DNA of 64,000 nucleotides from JAICYJ01 sp045806525 (GCA_045806525.1 JBJMJD010000087.1:1-64000), one strand, 5' to 3'. Shown: positions 52,276 to 61,111, numbered from the stretch's first letter. Numbers and translations are program-made. Notes: generated from the sequence alone by a model not told the origin.

Positions 52276-52641
52276 ATGGACCAGGCGACGCGGCACGAGC
52301 GCGGCCTCGCGCGGCTGAAGGAGCTGGGCGACGAGCCCGGCGGGGACGCCTTCATCGAGCGGATGGGCAGCCCGATGGGCGACTGGCTGGTGGACTGGGT
52401 GTTCGGCGAGGTGCATACACGCGACGGGCTGACGGCGCGCGAGCGGGAGCTGATCATCGTGGCGGTGCTGACGGCGATCGGCAGCTCGGACCCCCAGGTC
52501 GCAGCGCACATCCGGGCGCTGCGGGCGATCGACGTGCCCTGGCAGGAGATCGAGGAGACGATCTTGCAGACGGCGCCCTACGCGGGCATCCCGCGGGCGA
52601 TCAACGCGCTCAAGGTGCTGCGGACGGAGCAGGGACGATGA
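52276..52641 (+). CDS. Carboxymuconolactone-decarboxylase-family protein
   Basis: 121 residues. The CMD core is clear: GERHTRDGLTAREREL-type stretch (VHTRDGLTARERELIIVAVLTAIG), VAAHIRALRAIDVPWQEIEETILQTAPYAGIPRA, with the conserved His of AAHIRAL. It lacks the CxxC of AhpD-like members, so it is the lactone-decarboxylase type. It probably decarboxylates or isomerises a ring-cleavage product. ATG 52276 has AGGAGG five bases upstream; GTG 52255 is the alternative. The four-base overlap with the FAH-family gene after it shows coupling. This pair is a short operon complementing the twelve-gene cluster. Confidence 0.9.
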   Translation: MDQATRHERGLARLKELGDEPGGDAFIERMGSPMGDWLVDWVFGEVHTRDGLTARERELIIVAVLTAIGSSDPQVAAHIRALRAIDVPWQEIEETILQTAPYAGIPRAINALKVLRTEQGR

Positions 52642-53468
52642 GAGCCGTGCGGTTCCTGGATCCGTCGGGCGACGTCAAGCTGGGTCGGCTCGACGGCGAG
52701 GTGATCTTCGATGCGGGGCCGGCCGGGCCGCGCGGGTTCGTGCCCAGCGAGGAGGGGTGGCGGAGGATCGCGGATGCCTCCGGGCTGGCGCATCCGATCG
52801 AAGACGTGCGGCTGCTGCACCCGACCGAGCCGGTGAAGCTGCTGGCGATCGGCCTCAACTACCGCGACCACGCGGAGGAGTCGGAGCTCGAGATCCCGGA
52901 CGTGCCGGTCGTGTTTGCCAAGTGGACAACATGCCTGATCGGACACCGCCAGACGATCGTGGTGCCGCTCGAGGAGACGCGGCCGGACTACGAGGGAGAG
53001 GTGGCGGTGGTGCTGGGGCGCGACGTTTACCGGGCCGACGAGGCGACGGCGCGGGCGGCGGTGGGCGGCATCACGGCCTTCCACGACGTGTCCGGTCGGC
53101 GCGCACAGCTGGAGACGCCGCTGCGGCAGTTCACACTGGGCAAGAGCTTCGACACGTTCGGGCCGATGGGGCCGTGCGTGGCGTCGGCCGAGGGCCTCGA
53201 CCTGGCCGATATCGACGTCTCGACGAAGGTGAACGGTGAGCAGCGGCAGTCGTCCAACACGCGCAACCTGATCTTCTCGGTGGTGGAGCTGATCGTCTAC
53301 CTGTCGCGGGGCATGGCGCTGCAGGCAGGCGACGTGCTGGTCACGGGCACGCCGGCCGGGGTCGGCGACTCGAGGGTGCCGCCGGTGTACCTGCAGGAGG
53401 GCGACGTGGTCGACGTCACCGTGGACGGGGTGGGGACGCTCTCGAACCCGGTCACGCTCGAGCGCTGA
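52638..53468 (+). CDS. Fumarylacetoacetate-hydrolase-family protein
   Basis: 276 residues. N-terminal beta domain, then the FAH core: AIGLNYRDHAEESELEIP, VVFAKWTTCLIGH, DYEGEVAVVLGRDVYR with the metal Glu residues, ITAFHDVSGRRAQLE, LGKSFDTFGPMGPCV and GDVLVTGTPAGVG. This is a typical HpcE/acylpyruvase/FAHD-type enzyme acting on a fumarylpyruvate- or oxo-enoate-like product. The DVSGRR segment differs from the usual NDVSARD. ATG 52638 overlaps the previous stop by four bases. Together with the protein encoded at 50632 there are two FAH-family enzymes within 3 kb. Confidence 0.92.
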   Translation: MRAVRFLDPSGDVKLGRLDGEVIFDAGPAGPRGFVPSEEGWRRIADASGLAHPIEDVRLLHPTEPVKLLAIGLNYRDHAEESELEIPDVPVVFAKWTTCLIGHRQTIVVPLEETRPDYEGEVAVVLGRDVYRADEATARAAVGGITAFHDVSGRRAQLETPLRQFTLGKSFDTFGPMGPCVASAEGLDLADIDVSTKVNGEQRQSSNTRNLIFSVVELIVYLSRGMALQAGDVLVTGTPAGVGDSRVPPVYLQEGDVVDVTVDGVGTLSNPVTLER

Positions 53469-53624
53469 GCTCAGGGGTCAGAGCACGCGTTGCCACTTCA
53501 GGACACTGTCTCGACAGGTGTCACAGCCACCGTAACCATGATCTGTGGGGAACAGCCAGTTCGGCTTCGAACCGGGCTCAGAGCCCGATCGGGCCCCCGG
53601 CAGCGGTTCGGCGCAGCATCGTCG

Positions 53625-53649
53625 CGTGTCGTGACGAGGCCGTGATGCG
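53625..53649 (+). repeat. Dispersed 25-bp element, copy B
   Basis: CGTGTCGTGACGAG then GCCGTGATGCG, 23 of 25 identical to 35369-35393. It lies in the 190 bp between the convergent FAH and amidohydrolase genes, which also holds hairpin-forming stretches (GTTCGGCTTCGAAC near 53560, CCCGATCGGG near 53586). Confidence 0.5.
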
Positions 53650-53661
53650 GCCCGGCGGCCT

Positions 53662-55257
53662 TCAGGCGCGGAAGACGGGACGGCCGTCGACCACCGTCAG
53701 TAGCACCGGCAGGTCGACCAGGTCGTCCGCGTCGCAGTCGACCGGGTCGCCCGCGAAGCCCGTCAGGTCGCCGCGGAAGCCCGGCATGATCCGCCCGGCG
53801 ACCGCCGTGTCGTTGACCGCCAGCGCGGCCTGGGTCGTGTAGCCCTCGAGCGCCTCCAGAGCGGACAGCCGCTGGTGCTCGCCGTAGCCGTCGGCGCCGC
53901 GGTTGCCCGGGCGCCGTCGCAGCCGCGCCCAGGCCATGCACTCGCGCGGGTCAAAGCCCGCCACCGGCCAGTCGGAGCCCAACGCCAGCACCGCGCCCGA
54001 TCGCCGTAACTCGGCCGTCCGGAAGCCGCGGCCCGCGCGCTCCCGCCCCAGCGACCGGCTCCACGGATCGCTCAGATCCGGATTCATCCACTGCAGGTGG
54101 CTCACCTGCTGCGAAGCCACGACCCGCTCCGGTGCGAACCGCGGCAGCTGGTCGTCCTGCAGCGTCTCGATGTGCTCGACGCGGTGCGGCCCGCGCACGA
54201 CCGGCCCGGCCCGCCGGTAGGCGTCGAGGGCGCAGCGCACGCTGCGATCGCCGATGGCGTGCGTGATCGACGGCATCCCAGCCTCGGCGAAGCGCGCGAT
54301 CACGGCGGCGTAGCGCTCAGGATCCGGCCAGTTCGGCTCCCTGCCGCGTCCCTCGCTGTCAGGCTCTTCGAGCCACGCGGTGCCAGACTCGACAACGCCG
54401 TCGATGAAGAACTTCGCCCAGCCCGACCGCCACAGCCGCCCCGACTGCGCGCCGGCCGCGATGGCCGCGCCGATCTCGTCGTCGCCGAACGTCGGCTGCA
54501 CCGTGAACGGCACGACCTGCCGCACCGTCAGCCGGCCGCTCTGCTCCAGCGCCCGGCAGTCGTCGGGCGTGGCCAGCGTGCCGTCCATCATGTGCGAGGC
54601 TGTGAGGCCGACCGTGTTCATCGCCGCCAGCCCCTCCGCGATGTAGGCCAGCCGCTGCTCGTCGCCCGGCACCGGCATCGCCTCCACCACCAGCCCGATC
54701 GCCTCCTCGCGCAGCTCGCCCGTGGGCCGGCCGTCCGGGCGGCACACGATCTCGGACGCGTCATCGAAGCTGCGCGCGCCCGTGATGCCGGCCGCGGCCA
54801 GAGCAGGCGGCGTCGCCAGCGCGGTATGGAAATCGAAGAACGTGAGCAGCGCCGGGTTACCGCCGACCGCCTCCTCGAACAGCTCACCGCTGGCCTCGAT
54901 CCCGTCGAACACCCGGTACTCGAGCGAGAACCCGGTCACCCAGTCGCCATCGCCGCAGTGGCGCCGCTCGGCCGCCAGCCGCTCGCGCACCTCGTCCACC
55001 GTGGCCGCGCCGGCCAGGTCGGCCCCGCGCGTCTCCAGCGCGCCCATGAACGGATGCATGTGGCTGTCCGTCAGCCCCGGCACCAGCACCATCTGCGCGC
55101 CGTCGATCAGCTCCGCGCCCGGCCCGCTCGCGCTGCGCACCTCGTCATCGTCGCCGACCGCGACGATCACGCCGTCCCGGATCGCCACCGCGCTCGCCCA
55201 CGGCTGGTCGGGATCGAGCGTGCGGATCCGTGCACCGAGGATCGCGACCGATCCCAT
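53662..55257 (-). CDS. Amidohydrolase (YtcJ-like)
   Basis: 531 residues. Metal-dependent hydrolase of the composite-domain type: VPGLTDSHMHPFMG with the HxH metal pair, FFIDGVVESGTAW, ITHAIGDRSVRCALDAYR, RVEHIETLQ, LALGSDWPVAGFDPRECMAWA and a C-terminal GRIMPGFRGDLTGFAGDPVD strand region. This is the YtcJ/LAF3-like subgroup, whose substrates are mostly unknown (amides, imides, aryl esters). ATG 55257 shares one base with the GntR gene's stop; GTG 55260 is in the same place. It belongs to the GntR operon, so it is probably regulated together with it. Confidence 0.9.
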   Translation of the reverse strand: MGSVAILGARIRTLDPDQPWASAVAIRDGVIVAVGDDDEVRSASGPGAELIDGAQMVLVPGLTDSHMHPFMGALETRGADLAGAATVDEVRERLAAERRHCGDGDWVTGFSLEYRVFDGIEASGELFEEAVGGNPALLTFFDFHTALATPPALAAAGITGARSFDDASEIVCRPDGRPTGELREEAIGLVVEAMPVPGDEQRLAYIAEGLAAMNTVGLTASHMMDGTLATPDDCRALEQSGRLTVRQVVPFTVQPTFGDDEIGAAIAAGAQSGRLWRSGWAKFFIDGVVESGTAWLEEPDSEGRGREPNWPDPERYAAVIARFAEAGMPSITHAIGDRSVRCALDAYRRAGPVVRGPHRVEHIETLQDDQLPRFAPERVVASQQVSHLQWMNPDLSDPWSRSLGRERAGRGFRTAELRRSGAVLALGSDWPVAGFDPRECMAWARLRRRPGNRGADGYGEHQRLSALEALEGYTTQAALAVNDTAVAGRIMPGFRGDLTGFAGDPVDCDADDLVDLPVLLTVVDGRPVFRA

Positions 55258-55925
55258 CACTGGGCCGGACCCACCGGCGGATGAGCGGCCACGTGCGTGC
55301 GGGTGAGGTGCTCCGCCAGGCCCGCGTCACCCGCGGCGACCGCATCGGTGATGCGCTCGTGCTCCTCTGCCCAGGCCAGGGTCCCGGCAGGCTCCTCCGC
55401 CTGCGCCTCATAGATCGGTACGCCGATGCGCGGCACCCAAAGCATCTCGGCGAACCGCGTCAGGTGGGGGTTGCCGGACGCCGCGGCCAGGGCCAGATGG
55501 AACTCGCGGTTGGCCGCGTAGCCGGCCTCCCGGTCGTCTTGGGAAGCGCGCTGGGCCGCGATCGCCCGGCGCAGCCGCGCGATCGCATCCGCATCCCGGC
55601 GCTCTGCCGCCAGCCGCGCGGCGCCGGGCTCCAGCGCGACTCTCGCCGCCCACGCGTGACGCATGTCGCCGAAGTCGAGCTCCGACACGGTGGCGCCGCG
55701 GTTGGGGGAGAACTCGACCAGCCCTTCCGTTGAGAGTCGGCGCAGCGCCTCCCGCAGCGGCGTACGTGACACGCCAAGTTCCTCGGCCAGCGAGGCCTGC
55801 CGCAAACGCGTTCCGCGAGGGAGATCTCCAGCAAGAATGCGCTCCCGCAGGGCGGCATAGACGTGGTCGACCACACTCTCGATGAGCAGCGGGACAACGT
55901 TGGCAGGCGACTCCGGTACGGCCAT
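55257..55925 (-). CDS. GntR-family transcription regulator, FCD type
   Basis: 222 residues. N-terminal winged helix (about 15-85): ESVVDHVYAALRERILAGDLPRGTRLRQASLAEELGVSRTPLREALRRLSTEGLVEF in family order, followed by the helical FCD effector domain with DMRHAWAARVALEPGAARLA, NREFHLALAAASGNPHL and EEHERITDAVAAGDAGLAEHL, including the His residues that bind metal in FCD domains. It is likely a repressor responding to an organic acid. ATG 55925 has O1 just upstream; ATG 55940 would place the start inside O1. The amidohydrolase follows with a one-base overlap. Confidence 0.92.
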   Translation of the reverse strand: MAVPESPANVVPLLIESVVDHVYAALRERILAGDLPRGTRLRQASLAEELGVSRTPLREALRRLSTEGLVEFSPNRGATVSELDFGDMRHAWAARVALEPGAARLAAERRDADAIARLRRAIAAQRASQDDREAGYAANREFHLALAAASGNPHLTRFAEMLWVPRIGVPIYEAQAEEPAGTLAWAEEHERITDAVAAGDAGLAEHLTRTHVAAHPPVGPAQ

Positions 55926-55929
55926 GGTC

Positions 55930-55942
55930 TTTGCATACATTA
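55930..55942 (-). promoter_or_regulatory. Putative operator O1 at the GntR gene
   Basis: Minus strand TAATGTATGCAAA, five bases before ATG 55925 (codon 55923-55925). It shares the TGTATSCAA core with O2 and O3, so the regulator may repress itself. Confidence 0.45.
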
Positions 55943-55949
55943 CGCCGTC

Positions 55950-55963
55950 TGATTCGCGAATCA
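55950..55963. promoter_or_regulatory. 14-bp perfect palindrome between GntR and permease genes
   Basis: TGATTCGCGAATCA. It lies between O1 and O2 in the divergent promoter region. It could bind a second regulator. Confidence 0.4.
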
Positions 55964-55980
55964 AAGCGAGGTTTCCGCGC

Positions 55981-56016
55981 TTGACGGCGGCAGAGTACCG
56001 TGCGAATGTATCCAAG
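55981..56016 (+). promoter_or_regulatory. Permease promoter and putative operator O2
   Basis: TTGACG at 55981-55986 is a good -35 box. O2, GAATGTATCCAAG, covers 56004-56016 where the -10 should be. The ATG at 56041 follows a GAGGAGGGAG site. Confidence 0.45.
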
Positions 56017-56040
56017 TTGTCTTCAACCGAGGAGGGAGTC

Positions 56041-57549
56041 ATGTCACAGGCCGCACCTGCGCCGGCCACGGGAGGCGAACTCGGTGAGCGACGCTTGGGC
56101 ACCATCCACGCCGTTGCACAGGCCCTCGCAATCGGGCCGATGTTCTCGACGGCGGTCGTCCTGGGCTTCGTGTCTGCTCCGGTCACGGGCGCTGGGTTTA
56201 ACACGGCACTCGCCGTGCTGGTCGCCGGTCTCGGCGTGCTCGCGATCGCATATGCGATCTCGCTGTTCGCCCGCCAGTACCAGGGCGCCGGGGCCGTGTA
56301 CGAGTACCTGGTACGGGGCGCACATCCGGCGATCGGCATCCTCACCGCGGGCGTTTTCTTCATGGGCACGCTGTTCCTGGGCGGCGGCGGCATCTACCTG
56401 GGACTTGGCATCCTCACCAACCAGTTCTGGACAGAGCACATCACGACCTCGACCGTGCCGGCGTGGTGGCTGCTGTCGCTGCTGTTCCTGGCGCTGGTCG
56501 TCGCGCTGAACTACATCGGCGTGCGGATCGCGATCGGGGCGATGCTCACGTTCGCAGCCCTCTCGTTCACGCCGATGCTGATCCTGGCGGTTGCGATCAT
56601 CGTCCAGGCCGACAACACGCTTTCGGTCTTCAACCCCAGCACCACGTCGGTGCACACCGTGTTCAACGGCGTAATGCTGGGCATCCTGCTGTTCGTCGGC
56701 TTCGAGGCGGCGGCATCGTTGGGCGAGGAGAGCCACGATCCCGCCAGGTCGATCCCGCGCGCGCTGATCGGAACGGTCGCCGCCTCCGCGGCCTTCTACG
56801 TCGTGATGTCCTACGCGATCTCGATCGGGCTGGGCAAGGCGGCGGTCGACAAGGGCGCCTGGCTCGATCCGACGGCGCTGGACAGCCTCGCCACCCAGTA
56901 CATCGGAAAGTGGTTCGCCACCATCATCGACCTGGTCGTGATCCTGGATGCCACCGCCCTGGCGCTGGCCATCTGCGTCACCATCGGCCGCGGCTACTTC
57001 GCACTGGGCCGCGACGGCCTGCTGCCGTCGTTCTTCGCGAAGACGTCGCGTCACAACACCCCATGGGTGGGGAACCTGGTGGTCGTGTTCGGCGCCGGCC
57101 TCCTGATCCTGGTCGGCCTCTACAGCCACACGCTCGACCGGTTCGGCCTGCCCCGCAATTTCGCGGCCTTCTTCGTGGCCGCGACCGCCGGTTCGTTTGC
57201 GGTCGAGCTCGTTTACCTGATCCTGGCGGTGGCGGCGATCGGGCTGCTGGTGCGAACGAAGGCGCTCTGGTGGCAGTATCTGATCGTGCTGGTCGCCGTC
57301 GCCACGCCGGTGCTCGGCTTCTACGGGGCGCTCAACCCCGATCCGCACAGCACGCTGAACCTGAACTGGTTGGCGCTGTACTGGGCACTGGGAGTGGTGG
57401 TGGTGGCAGTGGTCTGGTTCGGGGCGGTTCGCATCATGCGCCCCACACAGGTGGCCAACGCGGCCTCCTACGCCGCGCAACACCACGGGGTCGCGCCGCT
57501 GGACGAGAACCTCGACTTCACTCCGGCTCCCCCGGACACGACCATCTGA
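56041..57549 (+). CDS. APC-family amino acid/polyamine permease
   Basis: 502 residues with 12 hydrophobic helices. The start GERRLGTIHAVAQALAIGPMFSTAVVLGFV and the helix-6 region LLFVGFEAAASLGEESHDPARSIPRA are typical of APC-superfamily transporters that take up amino acids, polyamines or related amines. The substrate is not fixed by sequence. Divergent from the GntR regulator, with O1, O2 and a palindrome between them, so its expression should respond to the GntR ligand. A perfect 13-bp hairpin follows its stop. Confidence 0.9.
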   Translation: MSQAAPAPATGGELGERRLGTIHAVAQALAIGPMFSTAVVLGFVSAPVTGAGFNTALAVLVAGLGVLAIAYAISLFARQYQGAGAVYEYLVRGAHPAIGILTAGVFFMGTLFLGGGGIYLGLGILTNQFWTEHITTSTVPAWWLLSLLFLALVVALNYIGVRIAIGAMLTFAALSFTPMLILAVAIIVQADNTLSVFNPSTTSVHTVFNGVMLGILLFVGFEAAASLGEESHDPARSIPRALIGTVAASAAFYVVMSYAISIGLGKAAVDKGAWLDPTALDSLATQYIGKWFATIIDLVVILDATALALAICVTIGRGYFALGRDGLLPSFFAKTSRHNTPWVGNLVVVFGAGLLILVGLYSHTLDRFGLPRNFAAFFVAATAGSFAVELVYLILAVAAIGLLVRTKALWWQYLIVLVAVATPVLGFYGALNPDPHSTLNLNWLALYWALGVVVVAVVWFGAVRIMRPTQVANAASYAAQHHGVAPLDENLDFTPAPPDTTI

Positions 57550-57560
57550 TCCACCGTATC

Positions 57561-57594
57561 GCGTCGCCCGCCGAAACACCTCGGCGGGCGACGC
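57561..57594. terminator. Strong hairpin terminator between convergent genes
   Basis: GCGTCGCCCGCCG, loop AAACACCT, CGGCGGGCGACGC: a perfect 13-bp stem. There is no T run; it can serve both the permease gene (plus strand) and the aminotransferase gene ending at 57613 (minus strand). Confidence 0.8.
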
Positions 57595-57612
57595 TGTGCT
57601 ACAGCCGACCGG

Positions 57613-58875
57613 CTACACGCCGGTAGCCACCGACACGCCTGACAGCGTCTCGGCGAACACCTCGGCGATGCGGCCGATCTCGGCCTCGTCGATCACGAAC
57701 GCGGGCGACACCTGCAGCGAATGCCCGGCCAGGCCGCGTGTCAGCACGCCCCGCTCGCGGCAGCCCTTCACGATGCGGTCGACAAGCCCGGGTTCGGCAG
57801 CGCGCGCCTCCGGCGCGATCTCGACGGCGGCCAGCAAGCCGACGCCGCTTCGCACCTCACCCACCTGCGGCAGCTCCGCGAGCGGCCGCATGGCCGCGTC
57901 GAGCACCTGCTCCAGCCGCGAGACGCGCTCCAGCAGCCCCTCGCGCTCGAGCAGGTCGAGGTTGGCGAGCCCGGCCGCGCACACGCTGGGATGGCCCGAG
58001 TACGTGTAGCCGTGGCGGAACAGGGCCGCCCCAGGCGTCGTCCAGAACGGCTCCTGCAGGCGCGGCGAGGCGATCACAGCGCCCAGCGGAAGGTAGCCGG
58101 ACGTGATGCCCTTGGCGCAGGTGATCATGTCGGGCGTGATGCCGAAGCGGTGGCAGCCGAACCAGGTGCCGAGCCGGCCGAACCCGCAGATCACCTCGTC
58201 GGCGATCAGCAGCACGTCGTGGGCACGGCACAGCTCCTGTACCCGTTGCCAGTAGCCGGGCGACGGTGCGTAGATGCCGCCCGCCCCGATCACCGGCTCG
58301 CCGATGAAGGCCGCGATCTGGTCGCCCCGCTCGCGGAACAGGCGCTCCAGCGCGTCGGTGTCGTCGCTGCCGACTGACGCCGTGTCGGGGATCAGTGCGC
58401 CGATGCCCTCGCGGTTGGCGGCGATTCCGGCCAGGCTCGTGCCGTACGCGTTCATGCCGTGGTAGCTGCGCTCGCGGTGCACGATGGTGCGCTTGTCCGG
58501 CCTGCCGAGCGCGTGCCAGTAGCGCAGCGCCAGCTTGCCGGCCGTGTCGACCGCGTCCGAGCCGCCGCTGGTGAAGAACACGGCTCCGTCCGCGAATGGG
58601 GCCAGGGCCGCCACGCGCTCGGCCAGCTCGATCGCCGGGCGGTTGGCGGTGCTGGCGAAGATGTCGTACACCGCCAGTTCGCGCATCTGTGCCGAGACGG
58701 CATCGGCGATCTCACCGCGGCCATGGCCGATCGAGCAGTACCAGAGGCCACCCTTGGCGTCGATGTACTCGCGCCCGGCCTCGTCCCAAACGCGGGCACC
58801 GCTGCCCCGGCTGACCACGAACTCATCGTCCTTAACGCTCGCCATGTCGGCGAACGGGTGCCAGAGGCTGCTCAT
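57613..58875 (-). CDS. Class III (omega) aminotransferase
   Basis: 420 residues. GGLWYCSIGHGRGEIADAV near the start, FFTSGGSDAVDTAGKLALRYW, SYHGMN, FIGEPVIGAGGIYAP, LIADEVICGFGRLGTWFG and the PLP Lys in ITCAKGITSGYLPLGAV. Members move an amino group from an omega-amino acid or amine to pyruvate or 2-oxoglutarate. In the neighbouring context it could be the PuuE-like step (GABA transamination) or use another omega-amine. Last gene of a permease-hydrolase-aminotransferase operon, overlapping the hydrolase by four bases. Confidence 0.92.
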   Translation of the reverse strand: MSSLWHPFADMASVKDDEFVVSRGSGARVWDEAGREYIDAKGGLWYCSIGHGRGEIADAVSAQMRELAVYDIFASTANRPAIELAERVAALAPFADGAVFFTSGGSDAVDTAGKLALRYWHALGRPDKRTIVHRERSYHGMNAYGTSLAGIAANREGIGALIPDTASVGSDDTDALERLFRERGDQIAAFIGEPVIGAGGIYAPSPGYWQRVQELCRAHDVLLIADEVICGFGRLGTWFGCHRFGITPDMITCAKGITSGYLPLGAVIASPRLQEPFWTTPGAALFRHGYTYSGHPSVCAAGLANLDLLEREGLLERVSRLEQVLDAAMRPLAELPQVGEVRSGVGLLAAVEIAPEARAAEPGLVDRIVKGCRERGVLTRGLAGHSLQVSPAFVIDEAEIGRIAEVFAETLSGVSVATGV

Positions 58876-59585
58876 GACGTGGACGATACCAACGCCTGGA
58901 ACAGGCTCGCGCCGGTGCCCTCGGCGTCGGCGTCGGGGTGCCAGAGCACGCCCACGCAGAAGCGGCGACCGGGGTCCTCGAGGCCCTCCACGGTGCCGTC
59001 CGGGTCGGCCTGAGCGGCCGCGACCAGGCCCTCCCCGATGCGGTCGATGCCCTGGTGGTGGTGCGAGTGCACGGTGGCCCGCTCGCCCACGATCTCCCGA
59101 AGCCTGCTGCCCGGCAGGGTGACCACGTCGTGCACGCCGTAAGTGGAGTCGTCCTTGCGGTGGGGCCGCTGGTCGATATGGTCGGCCAGGTGCTGGATCA
59201 GCGTGCCGCCGCGGGCCACGTTCAGCACCTGGATACCGCGGCAGATGGCGAGCACCGGCAGGTCGCGGTCGAGCGCCCGCCGCATCAGCGACAGCTCGAC
59301 CGCGTCACGGCGCTCGTTGCGGGGGCCGGTGCGGGGGTCGCGCTCGGCGCCGTACAGCTCCGGGGCGACGTCGTCGCCGCCGACGAACACGATGCCGTCC
59401 AGCAGGTCGAGCACGTCATCGGGGTCGTCCGCCAGGTACGGGTCGGCCGGGATCACCAGCGGGCGGCCGCCGGCCAGGCGCGTGCCCTCGACGTAGCCGT
59501 GGAACGTGACCGTCGCCCGGCCCGACCACTTGCCCAGCTGGACCGGCGCCCAGTAGCTCGTGATGCCGATGGTGGGGCGGCTCAA
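58872..59585 (-). CDS. puuD: Gamma-glutamyl-GABA hydrolase-like (peptidase C26) enzyme
   Basis: 237 residues, class I amidotransferase fold. RPTIGITSYW, DGIVFVGGDDVAPELYG, the nucleophile in LPVLAICRGIQVLNVARGGTL (Cys of the ICRG motif), HSHHHQGID and the second catalytic His in VGVLWHPD, as in PuuD. It removes glutamate from gamma-glutamylated amines or amino acids. It overlaps both neighbours by four bases. It fits as the de-glutamylating partner of the glutamine-synthetase-like ligase encoded at 42348, although the two lie in different operons. Start ATG 59585. Confidence 0.9.
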   Translation of the reverse strand: MSRPTIGITSYWAPVQLGKWSGRATVTFHGYVEGTRLAGGRPLVIPADPYLADDPDDVLDLLDGIVFVGGDDVAPELYGAERDPRTGPRNERRDAVELSLMRRALDRDLPVLAICRGIQVLNVARGGTLIQHLADHIDQRPHRKDDSTYGVHDVVTLPGSRLREIVGERATVHSHHHQGIDRIGEGLVAAAQADPDGTVEGLEDPGRRFCVGVLWHPDADAEGTGASLFQALVSSTS

Positions 59586-61111
59586 TCTCCCCCCGCCGGC
59601 GCCGGCGTCGCCGCCAGCGGGACGTCGACCACCTGCTCGCGCACCGACTTACCGGCCAGGTAGCCCACAACGGCGAACGCGATCACCACGGCCAGCGTGC
59701 CCAGCGTGAACACCTCGAAGCGCAGCCGCGAGACGCCCCAACTGTCGACGAAGTTGTAGTCGGCCCCGAACACGTATTCGAGCGTGTCGGGGAAGATCGC
59801 GACCCACGATCCCATCAGCACCCACGCCGTGCACAGCACGCCGATGGTCCAGAGGCCGCCCTTGCCGCCGGGCACGCTGAAGACGCGCGGCACGCTGGCA
59901 TGGCTGTAGCGCAGCCTGATCAGCGCAGGGAAGATCAGGATGTAGGACACGAGCGTGGTCGAGATGGCCATGTACAGCACCACCGCGAAGGTGTCGGCCT
60001 CGCTGCTCGACAGCAGCCGTACCGCGGCCACCATGAAGATGGTGGATGTCACGCCGGAGAGCACGTTCACCCGCACCGGCGTGCCCAGCCTCTCGTTGAA
60101 CACGCCGAACCAGGGGAAGAAGGCGCCGTCGTAGGCAGCCACGGCCTGGATCCGGTCGGAGCCCATCATCCAGACCGCGCCGGAGGTGACCAGCGCGAAG
60201 ATGAAGCCCAGCGCCATCAGATCGGTGAGGAAGTTCTGGGCACCGCCGTAGACGCCGAACATCTGGTGGACGGCGTCCATGAAGCCGCCGATGCCGGTGA
60301 TCTTCGACGACGGCAGCACCGCCACGATGCCGAAGATCGGGATGGCGTATGCGATCGACGAGATGACGGCGCTCTTGGCGACGGATCGGGGCACGTCGCG
60401 CTGCGGGTCCTCCATCTCCTCGGCCGCGCCGTTCTGCAGCTCGAAGCCCACGAACCCGAAGATCAGGAGCGGCACCAGGCCGATGAAGATCCCGGCCGTT
60501 GGCGAGAAGTCGCCAATGCCATAGCCGTGCACGCCGTGCTTGATCGCGAAGACGACCACCGTCAGCGAGAAGAACCCGAGCACCAGGAACCGCACGATCG
60601 CGCCGGCGTTCGGGATCCACTTGCCGTGCTTCAACGACACGATCGCCACGCCGATGCTGATCCAGATGAAGATGAACTTGAACGCGTAATCGCCGAACGT
60701 GCCGCTCCCGACGCCGTGGATGTTTGAGCTCCAGGCGTCGGTGGCGACGAAGCAGAGCGATCCGCCCACCCAGAAGGGGTTCGTCACCCAGTACAGGACG
60801 GCGCCGATGCCGGCCGCCAGCCGGCCCCAGGTCAACTTCATCCACTCGTACGGCCCGCCCTCCTGCGGGAAGGCGGTGCCCAGCTCCGCCATCAGCAGGG
60901 CGTAGGGGAACATGAACAGCACGACCAGGACGACGACCCACGTGAACGCCTGCGCGCCATAGCTGGCGGCCTGTCCCAGCAGGTCGAGGCCGACGATCGC
61001 GCAGACGGTGAAGAAGACCATGTCGAGCTGGCCAAGGCTCTTGACCAGCTTGCGCTTCTCGGAGAGGGCAAGCTCGGTGGTGTGCTCTACGGGTGCTGCT
61101 GGCGTGGCCAT
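59582..61111 (-). CDS. APC-family permease
   Basis: 509 residues, 12 or more hydrophobic helices. SEKRKLVKSLGQLDMVFFTVCAIVG at the start; EEMEDPQRDVPRSVAKSAV and FGFVGFELQNGAAEEMED in the APC helix-6 region. It should import an amino acid or amine. ATG 61111 follows a GGAGG site (TCCGGAGGACCCCC). It is the first gene of the operon with the gamma-glutamyl hydrolase and aminotransferase, and the MarR gene lies 61 bases upstream on the same strand, so MarR may control it. Confidence 0.9.
   Translation of the reverse strand: MATPAAPVEHTTELALSEKRKLVKSLGQLDMVFFTVCAIVGLDLLGQAASYGAQAFTWVVVLVVLFMFPYALLMAELGTAFPQEGGPYEWMKLTWGRLAAGIGAVLYWVTNPFWVGGSLCFVATDAWSSNIHGVGSGTFGDYAFKFIFIWISIGVAIVSLKHGKWIPNAGAIVRFLVLGFFSLTVVVFAIKHGVHGYGIGDFSPTAGIFIGLVPLLIFGFVGFELQNGAAEEMEDPQRDVPRSVAKSAVISSIAYAIPIFGIVAVLPSSKITGIGGFMDAVHQMFGVYGGAQNFLTDLMALGFIFALVTSGAVWMMGSDRIQAVAAYDGAFFPWFGVFNERLGTPVRVNVLSGVTSTIFMVAAVRLLSSSEADTFAVVLYMAISTTLVSYILIFPALIRLRYSHASVPRVFSVPGGKGGLWTIGVLCTAWVLMGSWVAIFPDTLEYVFGADYNFVDSWGVSRLRFEVFTLGTLAVVIAFAVVGYLAGKSVREQVVDVPLAATPAPAGGD

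Noticed and set aside
53555..53600. TTCGAA-containing hairpin resembling a tRNA T-arm fragment
   Set aside because: No acceptor stem, anticodon arm or repeat border; it is more likely part of the convergent terminator region.
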